From Gorsachius magnificus (lineage: Eukaryota > Chordata > Aves > Pelecaniformes > Ardeidae): a DNA stretch of 64,000 nucleotides. Positions 52,501-63,928 of this stretch are shown here, in pieces (the stretch's first letter is position 1; each line of letters begins with the position of its first letter). Under the pieces are notes generated by a model. That model was not told the DNA's origin. It saw only the letters and a list, made by a program, of their open reading frames with translations, and did not search any database. A program made the translations under genes and the position numbers. The stretch lies in assembly GCA_034008185.1 (NCBI GenBank), contig CM067109.1, forward strand, positions 38,038,885-38,102,884. The letters are read 5' to 3'.

Positions 52501-54379
52501 CAGTTTGTGGACTTCAGAAAATGCTGGAATTCCCAAGAAAAATCAATTTGTATAATTTACAGTTACAGTATTCTACTTCAACACAGGTAACTTTATTGCA
52601 ATAATTAAAAATAACATCAATCTGAAGATAACCACTTTCTCTTTCTATAAATACATCAAATAAAACTTCTTAACTGTTACCCATCTTTTGATGACAGACA
52701 GCTAATGTAAAGCTCAAAAAGATGATGCGATTTAAAAGATATGTTTTAAGGTGCAACTATGGTCTTGAACCCTGGAAGAGAAATACTTGCAATGCTTGCT
52801 TCTCATACAAACCACTGTTCAGCCTCAGTTTTGGTATGCAACAAGCACTGCAGGCCTATATAATCCATTTACTCTGACAACATTCTCTGCTAAGCGGAAC
52901 TATTCAGATCTTTCATTCATGCCTGAATTGTATCCAACCACTTTGTCATAGCACATTTATACATTCTCATTTACTTAAGACGAGTAGCATTTCATTATTT
53001 CTGGGATGCATGCTCTTGAGATGTGTAATTTAAACTTATCTCATTATAATCCAGTTTTTGTATCATAAACATTTTTATTACACATTGATACTCTGTTTCT
53101 CTCAAACTCTCTAAGTGGCTTTAATTCAACAGGGATCTATTAAACTTTGCCAGTGTGAAAGGCAAGTGTTCAAGATTTAAAAATCCAACATTGACATTTA
53201 GTAGCAAACAGTACTAATATTATAGAGCAGATGCTAATTTATTATCTGTGGAAAACCATCGGCTTAATAGGAACTTCTCAGTTTTTCTCATCGTATTTAC
53301 TATTTCACCTCGGTCATAAGCAGATGCCTTTGTCTCTCTCAATATTCCTGCATTTGGAAGACTGCACGAATACTGATCCCTGAAATTCCCATAAGGTAAT
53401 AAAATGAATAAAAATAAAGTCAACAACCCTCTATCATCTCCACACTCAGAAATAGTCCCTCAGGATCAGGACTGAAGCGTAAGAGATACCCAGCAGAAGA
53501 AAAAACCAATGTTTTCATATTAGATACTACTTTTCCACAGTTAAATGACATTTGGTCTCTAATACAATCTGGATTTTTTTTTCCTTCCCTTTTGAACAAT
53601 CAGTTGTTAAACAAATTATCTTTGGTTGAAATATCAAATTATGAGAAATATTTTTAAGGTTTAGAAACCTGTAATTCTACAACTAAATATTTTACCATTT
53701 ACTAGGGGAAAAGTTATAAATACAGCTTATTAAATAATTGTTTTTAATCTATGAAAACCTGTATATAAAATACTTTGTTAGCAAAAACTCTAATAAGCTC
53801 CCCAGTGAAAAAACATCATTACCAATGTCTCCAAATAGCATTAGCTTTTACAGCATAAACACGTAAATAAAACAGAGATGAGTTTGTCTGTACCAGGACC
53901 CTAGTATGTGATAACAAGTTTCTTATTACTGTCACAAGTGGAGGCTGGCCTGCAACATTTAACAAACTAGAATAAAAAGGAATAATGGGTAATAATGGGT
54001 TGGTTTTATTCTGTTATTCCAATTTCAATTTACTTCTCCTTTCTCACATACTGTGCTTAAATGAAACAAAAATAGAACATAAGCTAGTAATAAAAGGAAA
54101 ACTGCTTCCTGTCTGTACTATTAAGAATATTAACAGTTTTTTCTAGAAAAATGGCTTTCAACCATTCAATATTTAAAAACCTGACTCTTCTAACAGTTAT
54201 ATATGGTAACATGCGCAGATTAGTTTTGAAAATTAATGAAATGGCAGCCAAAGGTAGAGGCCTGTCAAGAAATGAAAAGCAGAGCCATTATCTTGGCAAA
54301 TTTTTGCTTTGTTAGTGGACCTCAATACCAATTCCCTCAAATATTTAATGACTTCCTGGATGAAAAGAGTCTATTGCAA

Positions 54380-54471
54380 CCCCCCCCCAGCCCCCCCGCC
54401 ACCCCCCCCAAAAAAAAACCAAACCACAACACCACAACAAACAAACCAAAAAACCCAACCCAACAACAAAT
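54380..54471 (+). repeat. C-runs followed by A/C-only tract
   Basis: Runs of 9, 7 and 8 C (54380-54388, 54391-54397, 54402-54409) are followed by nine A and then an almost pure A/C stretch to about 54471. On the transcript strand of DTWD2 these become closely spaced G-runs preceded by a G/T-only tract. Confidence 0.95.
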
Positions 54472-55584
54472 TCTTATGCTCTGAAAGACAGGTCTCCACA
54501 TTCTACGGAAGGATACTTTTTTTCTTTACACTGCATTCAGTAACCTCTTCCTATCTACTCCTCATACAATGTAGAACTTAGCAAAGTATTTTATGGCTTA
54601 TCATAAGTGAAAAAAGAAAACCAGAATACAGTTTTCTTTCTAAGAAAATTAATATTCTTTTTACAGAAGAACAGCAGCAGTCATTTGGTTAAGTTATAGC
54701 CAGCTTTTTCAAGCAATTAACTTCAGAGAAACCTAGTCAGCAGTACTTAGCAATACCTAGAAGCCATAATCATAGGCTAAACCACTTCTCCTCTGTAACA
54801 AATACAGCCCAGACTAAGAAGTCTAATCCTCCCTCAAGCAGCATGTAGGACTCATATAGAAAGGCAGCCAGAGAAACTGCAGTAATTCTAACAGACTTTT
54901 ATAGATGTTTTACTGAGTCTTAAGATGTCTTTTATGTAATGCAAGCTAGCCACCCATTAACAACTCTAAACATCTTAAAACCTTAATTTCAATAACAAGA
55001 TTCATTTCTCCCCCGGCTAAGTCTGTAAAATTTCATTTAAACATTTGCTTTCTATCATATCTGTATTGCATTATTTGTAAGTTGTTTACTATAATTGAGG
55101 ATGTTAACCACATGCTTTCTAAAAGCCAGTACTTCTTCAAAGTGCTTCTTTTGGAGAGAAGGGGGACAAAATTGAAATAGAAGCCAAGAAATTGATGAAG
55201 AATTCTTGAAGTGTCACCACCAGAGACAAAAATAATCTTTCACTCCTTCTAATAGAGCAAATTCTCCAAACATACCCTAAGGTCAAGCAGGAGCAGGGGA
55301 GGGGAAAGAATTTCTAAAGCTACAGTCCCAGAATAGTAGGAAAAGGTCACAGCATACCTTAATTCTAGCTCAAGGTATAACAAAAAGCAAAGCAGAGAAT
55401 TGTATAGAGAAAAGACTTCAGAACAAAACTTCCAAATACAGCAAAAACTTCCAACGAAATCAAAACCTGAAACCCAGGAAATAAAGCACATATTTGAAAT
55501 GGCAGCAGCAATTAGTAGAACTAGAAATGCCACATCCCTTTAAAATAAATCCATTACTGTTTCTCTAAAAAAGTTGCAAGTTTT

Positions 55585-55675
55585 TCTTCAGGAAAGTAAT
55601 GCACCTGTTTCTCATCTGTAACTTGGACTAATGCAGTTAATTTCACTAATGACATGATACATTCAACAATTTTTG
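55585..55675 (+). repeat. Possible MIR-like SINE fossil (3' part)
   Basis: The block cacctgtttctcatctgtaa, then ttggactaatgcagttaat, then cactaatgacatgatacat follows the order of the MIR tail (cagtttcctcatctgtaaa ... attaaatgagataatacat). The head and core are not recognisable. Confidence 0.4.
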
Positions 55676-55986
55676 GAGACTACATTACTAATGCCAGATA
55701 ACTTCTCCTTTTTACTCAATGTGAAAAAAGATAAAAATTCAGTGCAAGTTTTGGCACTAATTCACAAAGCTGTTGCTGAGATAGGCCCAGAGACATCATC
55801 CTGCTAAGGTAAATCCAGACCACCACATTATTCTTACACAGCTGGTGAACTATGGCTGCTGGTCACTACGTTCACTTGCATGAATACCACACATTTGACG
55901 TCAAAAAGCCTGTAATATCGAATGTTTATCTTCTACTACTTCAAGAGTGTGCTTCACAGAACAGAAACATTAGCAGAAGAATCATA

Positions 55987-56158
55987 TGTTGTGTTGGATT
56001 CACGTGGCAAGGTTTTGGGGAGCTGCAGGCATGTTCCCTGTGCATATGCCCTGAAGAGAGCTGCAGCCCATGGAGAGTACCCAGTGCTGGAGCAGGGGAA
56101 AAGAAGGAGGAGGAAGAAGTAGCAGAGAGGAACTGCTATGGACTGACTTTGCTGAAGG
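55987..56158 (+). mobile_element. ERV LTR fragment with internal deletion
   Basis: It opens tgttgtgttggattcacgtg and gcaaggttttggggagctgc, like the start of the LTR at 28.3 kb. It then jumps to that LTR's 3' part: gagagtacccagtgctggag, caggggaaaagaaggagg, then gtagcagagaggaactgcta and tggactgac. The middle, including the promoter block seen at 604-623, is gone. The open frame across it (55852-56256) is incidental. Confidence 0.6.
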
Positions 56159-56936
56159 CCATCATATTCAAACTAAAAATAGACAGAGAAAAAGTTATCC
56201 AAATTACATTGCAGAATCTGAAATCTGATATGTTTAAAAGTTTCAGATGTAAATGAGCACATGTTCAGTTAGTCGACATTAGTTACTTTCATACACAGAA
56301 CCAACAAAAGCTGTGACAGGCTGATGTCTGACTGCATCTACTCGTTGATTGAGATAAGGAGTAAAAAGGCACAAATTTAGTCTAATAAACATAATTACAT
56401 GGAAGTACACAAAAAAACTTACAAAAAAGTTACCTGAATAAAGAACTATATCTTGTAAATAGTTTTGAATTATTTGGTAAGTGGTAAGACTCACTTAGTT
56501 GATATTTGGACACAGTAAGGATATTTTTATTTGTGAACAAACACTAGAAAAGTGCCATACCTACAGGATGTAATTACCACAAACAGCTTTATAAAATTAA
56601 CAGAAATAAGTTGCATTTTATTACTTCAAAACTAGTTGAAGTTACAAATTTTCCCAAGTGCCCCAATTAATTTCTGATCTAAACTACTGAACTGTAGCAG
56701 AGCTGGCAACTATATTGTACAGAATGTATTGGAGATTTGTGTAGTTTGATTTCAGAGAGGAATGCAAATAAACTTGTAATTGCTTCCTCACTGTCCTAAA
56801 CAACACGGTGGTGAATGTTGAGATATTTGCATCTGTTATTGCTCATTCACTGTGCGCAAAATTAGCAAACTACAGAAGTGTGACTATTTAGCAAAGAGGG
56901 AAGGTTTGAGACTAAGATTACCTTTTCAGGAGAGAA

Positions 56937-56952
56937 GGGGGGGGGGGGGGGG
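56937..56952 (+). repeat. Poly(G) run, 16 bp
   Basis: Sixteen consecutive G followed by cggcaggggg, giving enough G-runs for a quadruplex on the plus strand. Such runs are also prone to sequencing error, so the length is uncertain. Confidence 0.9.
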
Positions 56953-58830
56953 CGGCAGGGGGAAAAGGCAAAACCGCCCCTCCCAAACTGTCATAAACCA
57001 TAAAATGAAACTTAAAAGCAATAGTACAAGGCTGTTTAAGAACTATGATATCAAATTAAAATAATTAAATTTTTGAAATTTTTAGATACAGTTGCTATCT
57101 ATGTTCAATATATGCCAGAAATTCTTGTTGAGCAGAACAGCATTATTATTCAAAAACAATTGCCTGCAAAAAGTTTATTAGTAGTCTAAAAAGAACATGA
57201 ATCCCACACGTTATATTTTATTCATGAATATGAGACTATACTTGTTTTTCCCTAGTATTTCCATAGTGAATAGCAAGCCTACCTCTCAAAGAATGCACTG
57301 CAATTGTTATACACAGTCCTATGAACGGTGGTAGGGAAAGACATTAGCACACTTTTTCCGCTCCCCTCCTAGACAAACTGAGAGAACAGATGCCCTAGCT
57401 ACCCCGCTGCCCTCCCCTGCACTTTTTAATTGCCCTTGCTCAATGTATCATGCATACTAACAATAACATTCCATTTGCAGTGCAGGACTTGAAATTTAGA
57501 TTGTGTAAAGCAAACTTATTGTTGAATATATTTCAGTGGGCCGACTTTTGGATTTGACCTTCCTTTCAAGTGTGCCAATATCTTGGCCAAACGGGAATCT
57601 TGGTTCCCCTTTAATGCCTTAATCTTTGCTACCATGCAACCTTCACAATCTACTGGGAGTTCATTAAACTCTCTTTCCTGGAGTACTCTCAGTGCAAATG
57701 TAACACACAAGAAACAGACTCTGTCAAAAGAGGTTGCATACACTTAAATTTACTGCTGGCAATGCCCAAAGTCAGAACTTTGGGATCTAGATGAAACATT
57801 TAATGCATAAATCAGCCCTCTCCTATGGGGTGTTTAACAAAAAGTTCAGTGAAATATTTTCCAAGTGTCATTGTTTGAATACAATTCATTATTAAACAGT
57901 TCTATGTAAAAGCACAAATTTAGCTGGTGGAGTAGAAGGAGGAAGAAAAGCATAGACATTCAGTGCTCTCGTGCCAACATGATCATGACCAAATTTGATT
58001 CAGGCTATGCCAGTTCCTGCATATGTAATCACACACTAATGTGCTTAGAAAGCCTCAAACAGGTACAAAAATTACCACCTGCTACATTAGCATAACAAAT
58101 ACATACATAATACTACAACTGCATACACCAGTTGCAGGTACAAATTCTAATGCATTAATTTTCATTATTCAAGCACTGAAGACCCTCACTTTTTGAGACC
58201 AGACATCAGTTCACCTAGGAATTTTAAAAAGAAAACAGAAGTACCTAGTCCCTATCAAGGAATTAACTAAAACAAATTGAGCAAAGGAATATGAAACCTG
58301 TAATAAGAACAATGGGGAGCACAAACGTCAAGTATTTTCAGTATATCAGAAGCCTGACTTATGATCCTGAGTGTACATATTAAAATTGATGGCAAATGGG
58401 TTTTTTCAAACAGATAAAACAGAGACTGGTTACCTCTACAAGTGTTTCCAGGAAAATCAACCAAGCCTAAACAGACACATTGAACAAATTCAACCAACAA
58501 TCAAAAATAAATAGACATCTTTGAACAACAGGTGGTAAAAGTACAGATTTCAAGATTGAATGGGGTGATAGGACACCAGGCAAAGAAAAGCTCTGAAAAT
58601 GACATACTTATTTTCAGTCTGACAACAAGAGATAGCATCCTGACTTGTCAAACAATCAGGACAAAGCAGTTCAATAAGCTGAGAAAAGGGTTGTTCAGCA
58701 GGACTTTGTCTGAACCTTCATGGAAAAAGACTGTTATTATCAAGGCTGAAGAAAAGCATCCTATAATATTTGAAACAGATGAAAGTCAAAGACAAGAATT
58801 CTAAGCTTAAGCTTAACAGTCACCAGAACA

Positions 58831-58866
58831 TATCAGAGAATTAGGACCTATCAGAGAATTAGGACC
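58831..58866 (+). repeat. Exact 18-bp tandem duplication
   Basis: Two perfect adjacent copies of tatcagagaattaggacc. It is probably a recent replication-slippage or repair event in the intron. Confidence 0.97.
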
Positions 58867-59613
58867 TCTCCTTCTGTTCCAAAGGAGATTTGTAAGTTTT
58901 CACTGTTTGGGCAAGATATGATCACATATCTGTAGATCATCAGTAAAAATTAAATGCAGATACAAGAAGTAGGCTTCTATGAAACCAATACACAAAACTG
59001 AACCAGAGAAGAACTGCATTCTGAAGCCAAAATTACGATAGAGGGATAGAAACTAAACAGTATGAGAATATAAAAATGTAGAAGACGACCAAGGATTAAA
59101 ATAAAGTTTTGAAAGATGGGTAATAGAGGAGATGAGGCAAGGCCAAGAGAAATCAGAAGACAAAATGTCACTAGTTGAAATACTTAAGCTAGAAGAAAGG
59201 AAGAGATACTGATTTAATAAAAATAGGTTTTTATTAAGAACTATGAAGCAGAAGCTATCCTAACAAGTGCTGCAGAATTTGAGATACCATCAACTAAGGG
59301 AGACCTAGAAATCTTAAGTCAAACATGAAGGGCTTGGATAAGTGGTAGCAAATGAAAACAGTAAGGGATTTGCAAAATAATCAGCTGAAATAATACTCTA
59401 AGAGGGAAAAAAATAGGAAATGCTATCTGGATTTGTCCTGTGACTTAAGCAAAAAATGGAAAAAAGACAAAAGACGGCTGTAATTTCTAACAAGAGAACA
59501 TACCAAAGATGGCAGGGGAAAAGCAAAGGGAAGTTATGCACATATGAAAGCTGACAGGCAGAAAAGGAGCAATATGCGTGGCATAAGCTGCCAGTACAAA
59601 AAAAAACACTATT

Positions 59614-59630
59614 AAAAAAAAAAAAAAAAA
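59614..59630 (+). repeat. Poly(A) run, 17 bp
   Basis: Seventeen consecutive A in an otherwise purine-rich stretch (about 58.9-59.7 kb). Confidence 0.95.
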
Positions 59631-61689
59631 GACATGAAGCAGACAGCAACTACAGTCATGAGAAAAGCAGTGTTTCAAAGAGAGGGAAACAAAACAAAAG
59701 GGATACAATGGTAAAAAAAAACATATAAACATTCTCCTACCATCCGAAGGAAGTGATTGTTACACACGTTAAAATTATTAGAAACAGTTAAAAACACATT
59801 TGTTCCACAAATACAGGATAAAAATATACTGAGATACCAGTATAAACTAACTTGCGCATTTTCCTTTCTAGAAAAGTTCAAAAATCTAAGGTACCAGCTG
59901 TTAGAAAAGTCTCTAGTAAAACTTATTGGTAAAACATATTTTGTCAAGGTTATAATCATTCTATATACTCCTGTGGTTTGCACCACAAAAACAACAGCTT
60001 TCCAACAGAAGTTAATAGAAGTAACTGAACCTACTGCCAGTTTAGAAATTAACCAGAGTCCTACCACACTGTTTTGGTCAGTCTGCCTGATCCTTACTAT
60101 CAATTTTTCAGTGTCCGCTACATGATACATGGGCACTTCACAACGTCAGAAGTGAAAACTCCAGTTACCATGGAATCAGCCTTCACGCAAGTTAAGGAAG
60201 CTTCCTTTGCATAGGTTTGAAAAATTCAGTACAAGTGATTTGAGCCCTCTGCTTGCTTCTGTTGTCCTTCTAGCCAATGTCTAGAAGGTGCCTACATTTA
60301 ACAGGCTCAGCATCTATACTAACAAGGTACACACAAAGAAGTATTTTACACTTTTATATAAAATTAAATCTCCCATCTGGCAGTGATGCTAAACCCACTC
60401 TCCCATACCCCTGCCTGCCACACTGCTACGATACTGGGTTCATTGTAAATCTATAAAAATAACTGAAGAGAAAACACTAACAACTCACCAAAGTGTTATT
60501 TTTACAATACAACTGTTCAGTAAGTACTCATGCCAAACTATTCACTTTTAGCTTAATCATTTTAGCACAAAGATTAACCCTAATATCTGACAATAATGTA
60601 ATCAATACAACGAAGGTAATAAGTTCAGGTCTTTGAGAACTTTGGGAAAAAAACACAGATAACCAACAGAACTAGTCTTTCAATTCAGAAATGCCATCTG
60701 ATGAGTCAAGCCACCATGCAAACATTACATACTTTCAGTAGATTAAAATGCCAGATTGCAGGAAGAATGGGCAAGACTGGGAAAAAAATCACAAATTAGC
60801 ACTTAAAAACAATTAAGATTAATTATTTCTCACTTTACCATTACTGTGTCAGTTATACATTGAGGATATCAACTTCAAAAACCTTTGATTAGCTGTTTAC
60901 TTCTGGAAAGACTTCCAATTTTCTGCAATATAGGTCAATCAAGAATAAGGTACATATGAACTACAGATTTTGTGTATCAGTTTTCAACCACAAGAAAGGG
61001 TGACTCGAGAAGGTGGAACTGAGTAGAGGAAATGCTAAAAAAATGTGCTTTATGTTTACTTTTTCAGCCAAACACAAGTAAAAAAAAAATATCCTGATTT
61101 TCAGTCTTACTGTCATAAACATCAGAGGCCTAAATGTTACCCAATTTGATGTTGAGTTCCTTATTAAATCCCTCTGTGCATCTCATTAATTTTAGATGCT
61201 GATTACAAAGCATAGGAAAAATGTAATTTTGTAGTGCTAGGACAAGTGAAGAAAAATAACCTACACACACTTGGGTAAGAAATTTGCCTTCTCCTTCAAG
61301 AGCGGGGCACTGAAGACTGAAAGAGCTACTCAGCACAGGCGGCATGTTCGTTTTCACCTGAAAGCAGACCTCTTCTGACAGCTACATATTAACAACTGTC
61401 AGTTTGCTGGTTGCTATGCTGCTACTAGACCTGTTGCGATAGAGACTTTTTTAAAAAAAATAAAAATCAGCTGCTGTGTATGGCTTAGTTTTCACTGAAA
61501 TCCATAATGACAATTATTTATGCTCCCAAAGGCTACCTTGAAGTGTTCTAAGCTTTCAGAGCTGTTGCCAGGAGCTGCTGGATCCTGTGATAATACAAAT
61601 ATGCCCATTACCATTCTATTCTGATAATTTACAAATATATGGGCAACCATCAAGGACATCGCTTTCCCAGGTCTGCTGCATGGTAGGGC

Positions 61690-61702
61690 TTATATATATA
61701 TA
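61690..61702 (+). repeat. (TA)n microsatellite
   Basis: A run of about six TA units in the DTWD2 intron. Confidence 0.9.
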
Positions 61703-62457
61703 TGCGGAAAAGAATGTGTGCACTACATTACCCCTTCACCTGCAGGCACTGTTCACGTGCAAGATCAATGCAAGCACAGATTTAGAGTTATATGGTTTCT
61801 ATCCCCTTCTAACCCATGCACTTCTGGTGGAAGCTGCAAAGGACGTAAATAGTATCACAAAACTTCAAAAAAAGAAAAGGTATGGCCTTAATGTGCTTCA
61901 AAACAATCATACGTATATAATGTATCAGCAAGCACTTTTCAATAATCTTTTTCTTCAAAGTAACAAAGAAGTCTTCCCCCACCATGGGGCCAGGTTGATT
62001 AAGTTGCTTGTACAGCAGCTACCAAATTGCTTACAGACAGCGTGGCTTTTAAGAAAACCAAAAAGAACCCAAGCCCTGTTTAGTTTAATATGTCATAAAA
62101 CATGAACTGAACCACTGCAATTTATGAGGTTTTAAAAGTCCCATTAACAGAGATTTGCACCCTAAGAGCAGGGCAAGGACCAGTACAGCCCTCCCCACTC
62201 ATGGCAGACACTGAGATTTTTCTACCACCATCTGCAGATGCCTGTTGCTGGATCATAGCATAACAGAGAAGCAACTTAAGTCATTCCAGGTGATTAATGT
62301 GAGCTCTCTGAGCACATCTAACCAGCTTATAGTGTGAAAGGATGCTAGAAGTCCAAAATAATATTGATATGATCTCTAGCCAGCTATTCGAGTACTGAGT
62401 GCTAGTTACAAGTAAGGAATATGGATTAAAACTTGTCAGAATGCATATACAGATAAG

Positions 62458-62472
62458 AAAAAAAAAAAAAAA
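62458..62472 (+). repeat. Poly(A) run, 15 bp
   Basis: Fifteen consecutive A about 1.5 kb from the partial DTWD2 exon. Confidence 0.95.
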
Positions 62473-63928
62473 GAAGAAATAACACACTAGAAGGCTGAAA
62501 AATAACTTTTCTCCCTTTCTCATTCTTCCTCCTTCCAGGAAGGTGGGAATGAATTCTGTGGCTGAGCACTCCTGATTTCTGCAGCCTCACTTACATCCAC
62601 ATTACAAAGCAGGCATACAGCAGATACCTAGGGTGGAGCTGTGACTACTACCTAATTACTTTTAGCCCTGCATCTGTGTAAGTCAGATCACCGAAATTCA
62701 TATTAACCTAAGGAAAACTTTCATTTCTTTCACCACCTCCAGTATGTTTTATGGCAAAAAAACCCATAGGAAATAGGTAATTATGAATCTATTTAAACTA
62801 TTTTCAGGCCGAGATGTTCCACAACTGATTTTGACCTAAAGAGGATCCTCTAGGTTAGAAGAAATATCTCTGGATTCAAATGTGAAGAAACATTAATACT
62901 GTAATCATCACTTCTAAAAAAAATTCTAAGAAGTTTTACTAGAAGCAGACTGCATTGATAGTGTTCCACCCTGTGCACATCAGTATGAAAAGTTGCTTCA
63001 TTTTCAGGTTTAATGGGAAGACAGTACAATCTCCCTGTAGCCTGGAACTTCTCGGATAATTATTATAGTTATTATCATAGAAGACTAATAGAAAAGCAAT
63101 GTATTTCTAATGTGCTCTAGTTACTATACAAGCAGCACAAAGGTGTGGGAGCACCATTCTGAATCACCTTCCGACATTTTTGTTCACTGAACTCTACAAA
63201 AAGTTTTCTCCAAAGATTAAACTCAATTTTAGAACTCGTTTCCTTCATCAGCATTCATGATTTTTATTTGACTTTATTGAAAATGTATGCAGTAAAATTT
63301 CATTGGCATTTGTACCAAGAACTGGTTTCTAAGACTTAGCTTCCTCTAACAAAGATTAAAGACATTACATGGGAGACCAGTATTGTCCAAGGTCTCAGAA
63401 TAATAAAAAACAATTAAAAATTCCGAAAACTATGCTTTCTTATTATTAATTCTAAGAAAAAGAGGAAAGGATTTGAAAAAATACATTCTCTAAGAGTTTG
63501 TCACCACTGGACTCCCTTCTCAAGTATAATCTCCCACACATAAGTGAAAACCGTTACTTATATTTCAGTAACACCAAATGGTTTGTCAGACAAAGCAAAT
63601 ATGAGAAGAACCATAGAGAACAGCAAGACATACCTAATACCAGCTAAGAACAGAACTGCAAAAATCTAAGCGTTGCAGAGTAACCACCTGAACTTTCCAA
63701 GAGCACAAAACTGAGACAGTAAACGCTACAGCCTAGAGGGAGATATATCAAGCATTTCTGGCTATTATACATAATTTATCTTCACTGGGTATCAGAAATT
63801 TATAGCAAAAGTGAATATACACACTTGAAATAGAAATTAAGTACACTGTCGGCTAGTAATAAAGACACTGAAAAAAATAGCTCCACAGTTTACAAAGGGC
63901 CAGAAAATGCACAGACAATCCCACTCAC

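Larger units (their letters stand above)
45293..63928 (-). other. DTWD2: DTWD2 intron, 18,636 bp
   Basis: The intron runs from the GTGAGT donor at 63928 to the TGCATTGAAG acceptor at 45293. It contains a MIR-like fossil (about 55.6 kb), an LTR fragment (about 56.0 kb), a C-rich then A/C-rich tract (54380-54471), a 16-G run (56937-56952), an 18-bp tandem duplication (58831-58866) and several A-runs. The remainder shows no gene that I can support. Confidence 0.85.

Noticed and set aside
55852..56256. 134-codon plus-strand frame
   Set aside because: It spans a broken LTR fragment and unrelated flank, with no family motif.
59675..60136. 153-codon minus-strand frame
   Set aside because: It is hydrophobic and AT-driven in composition, with an overlapping 122-codon frame on the other strand; no motif, probably chance.
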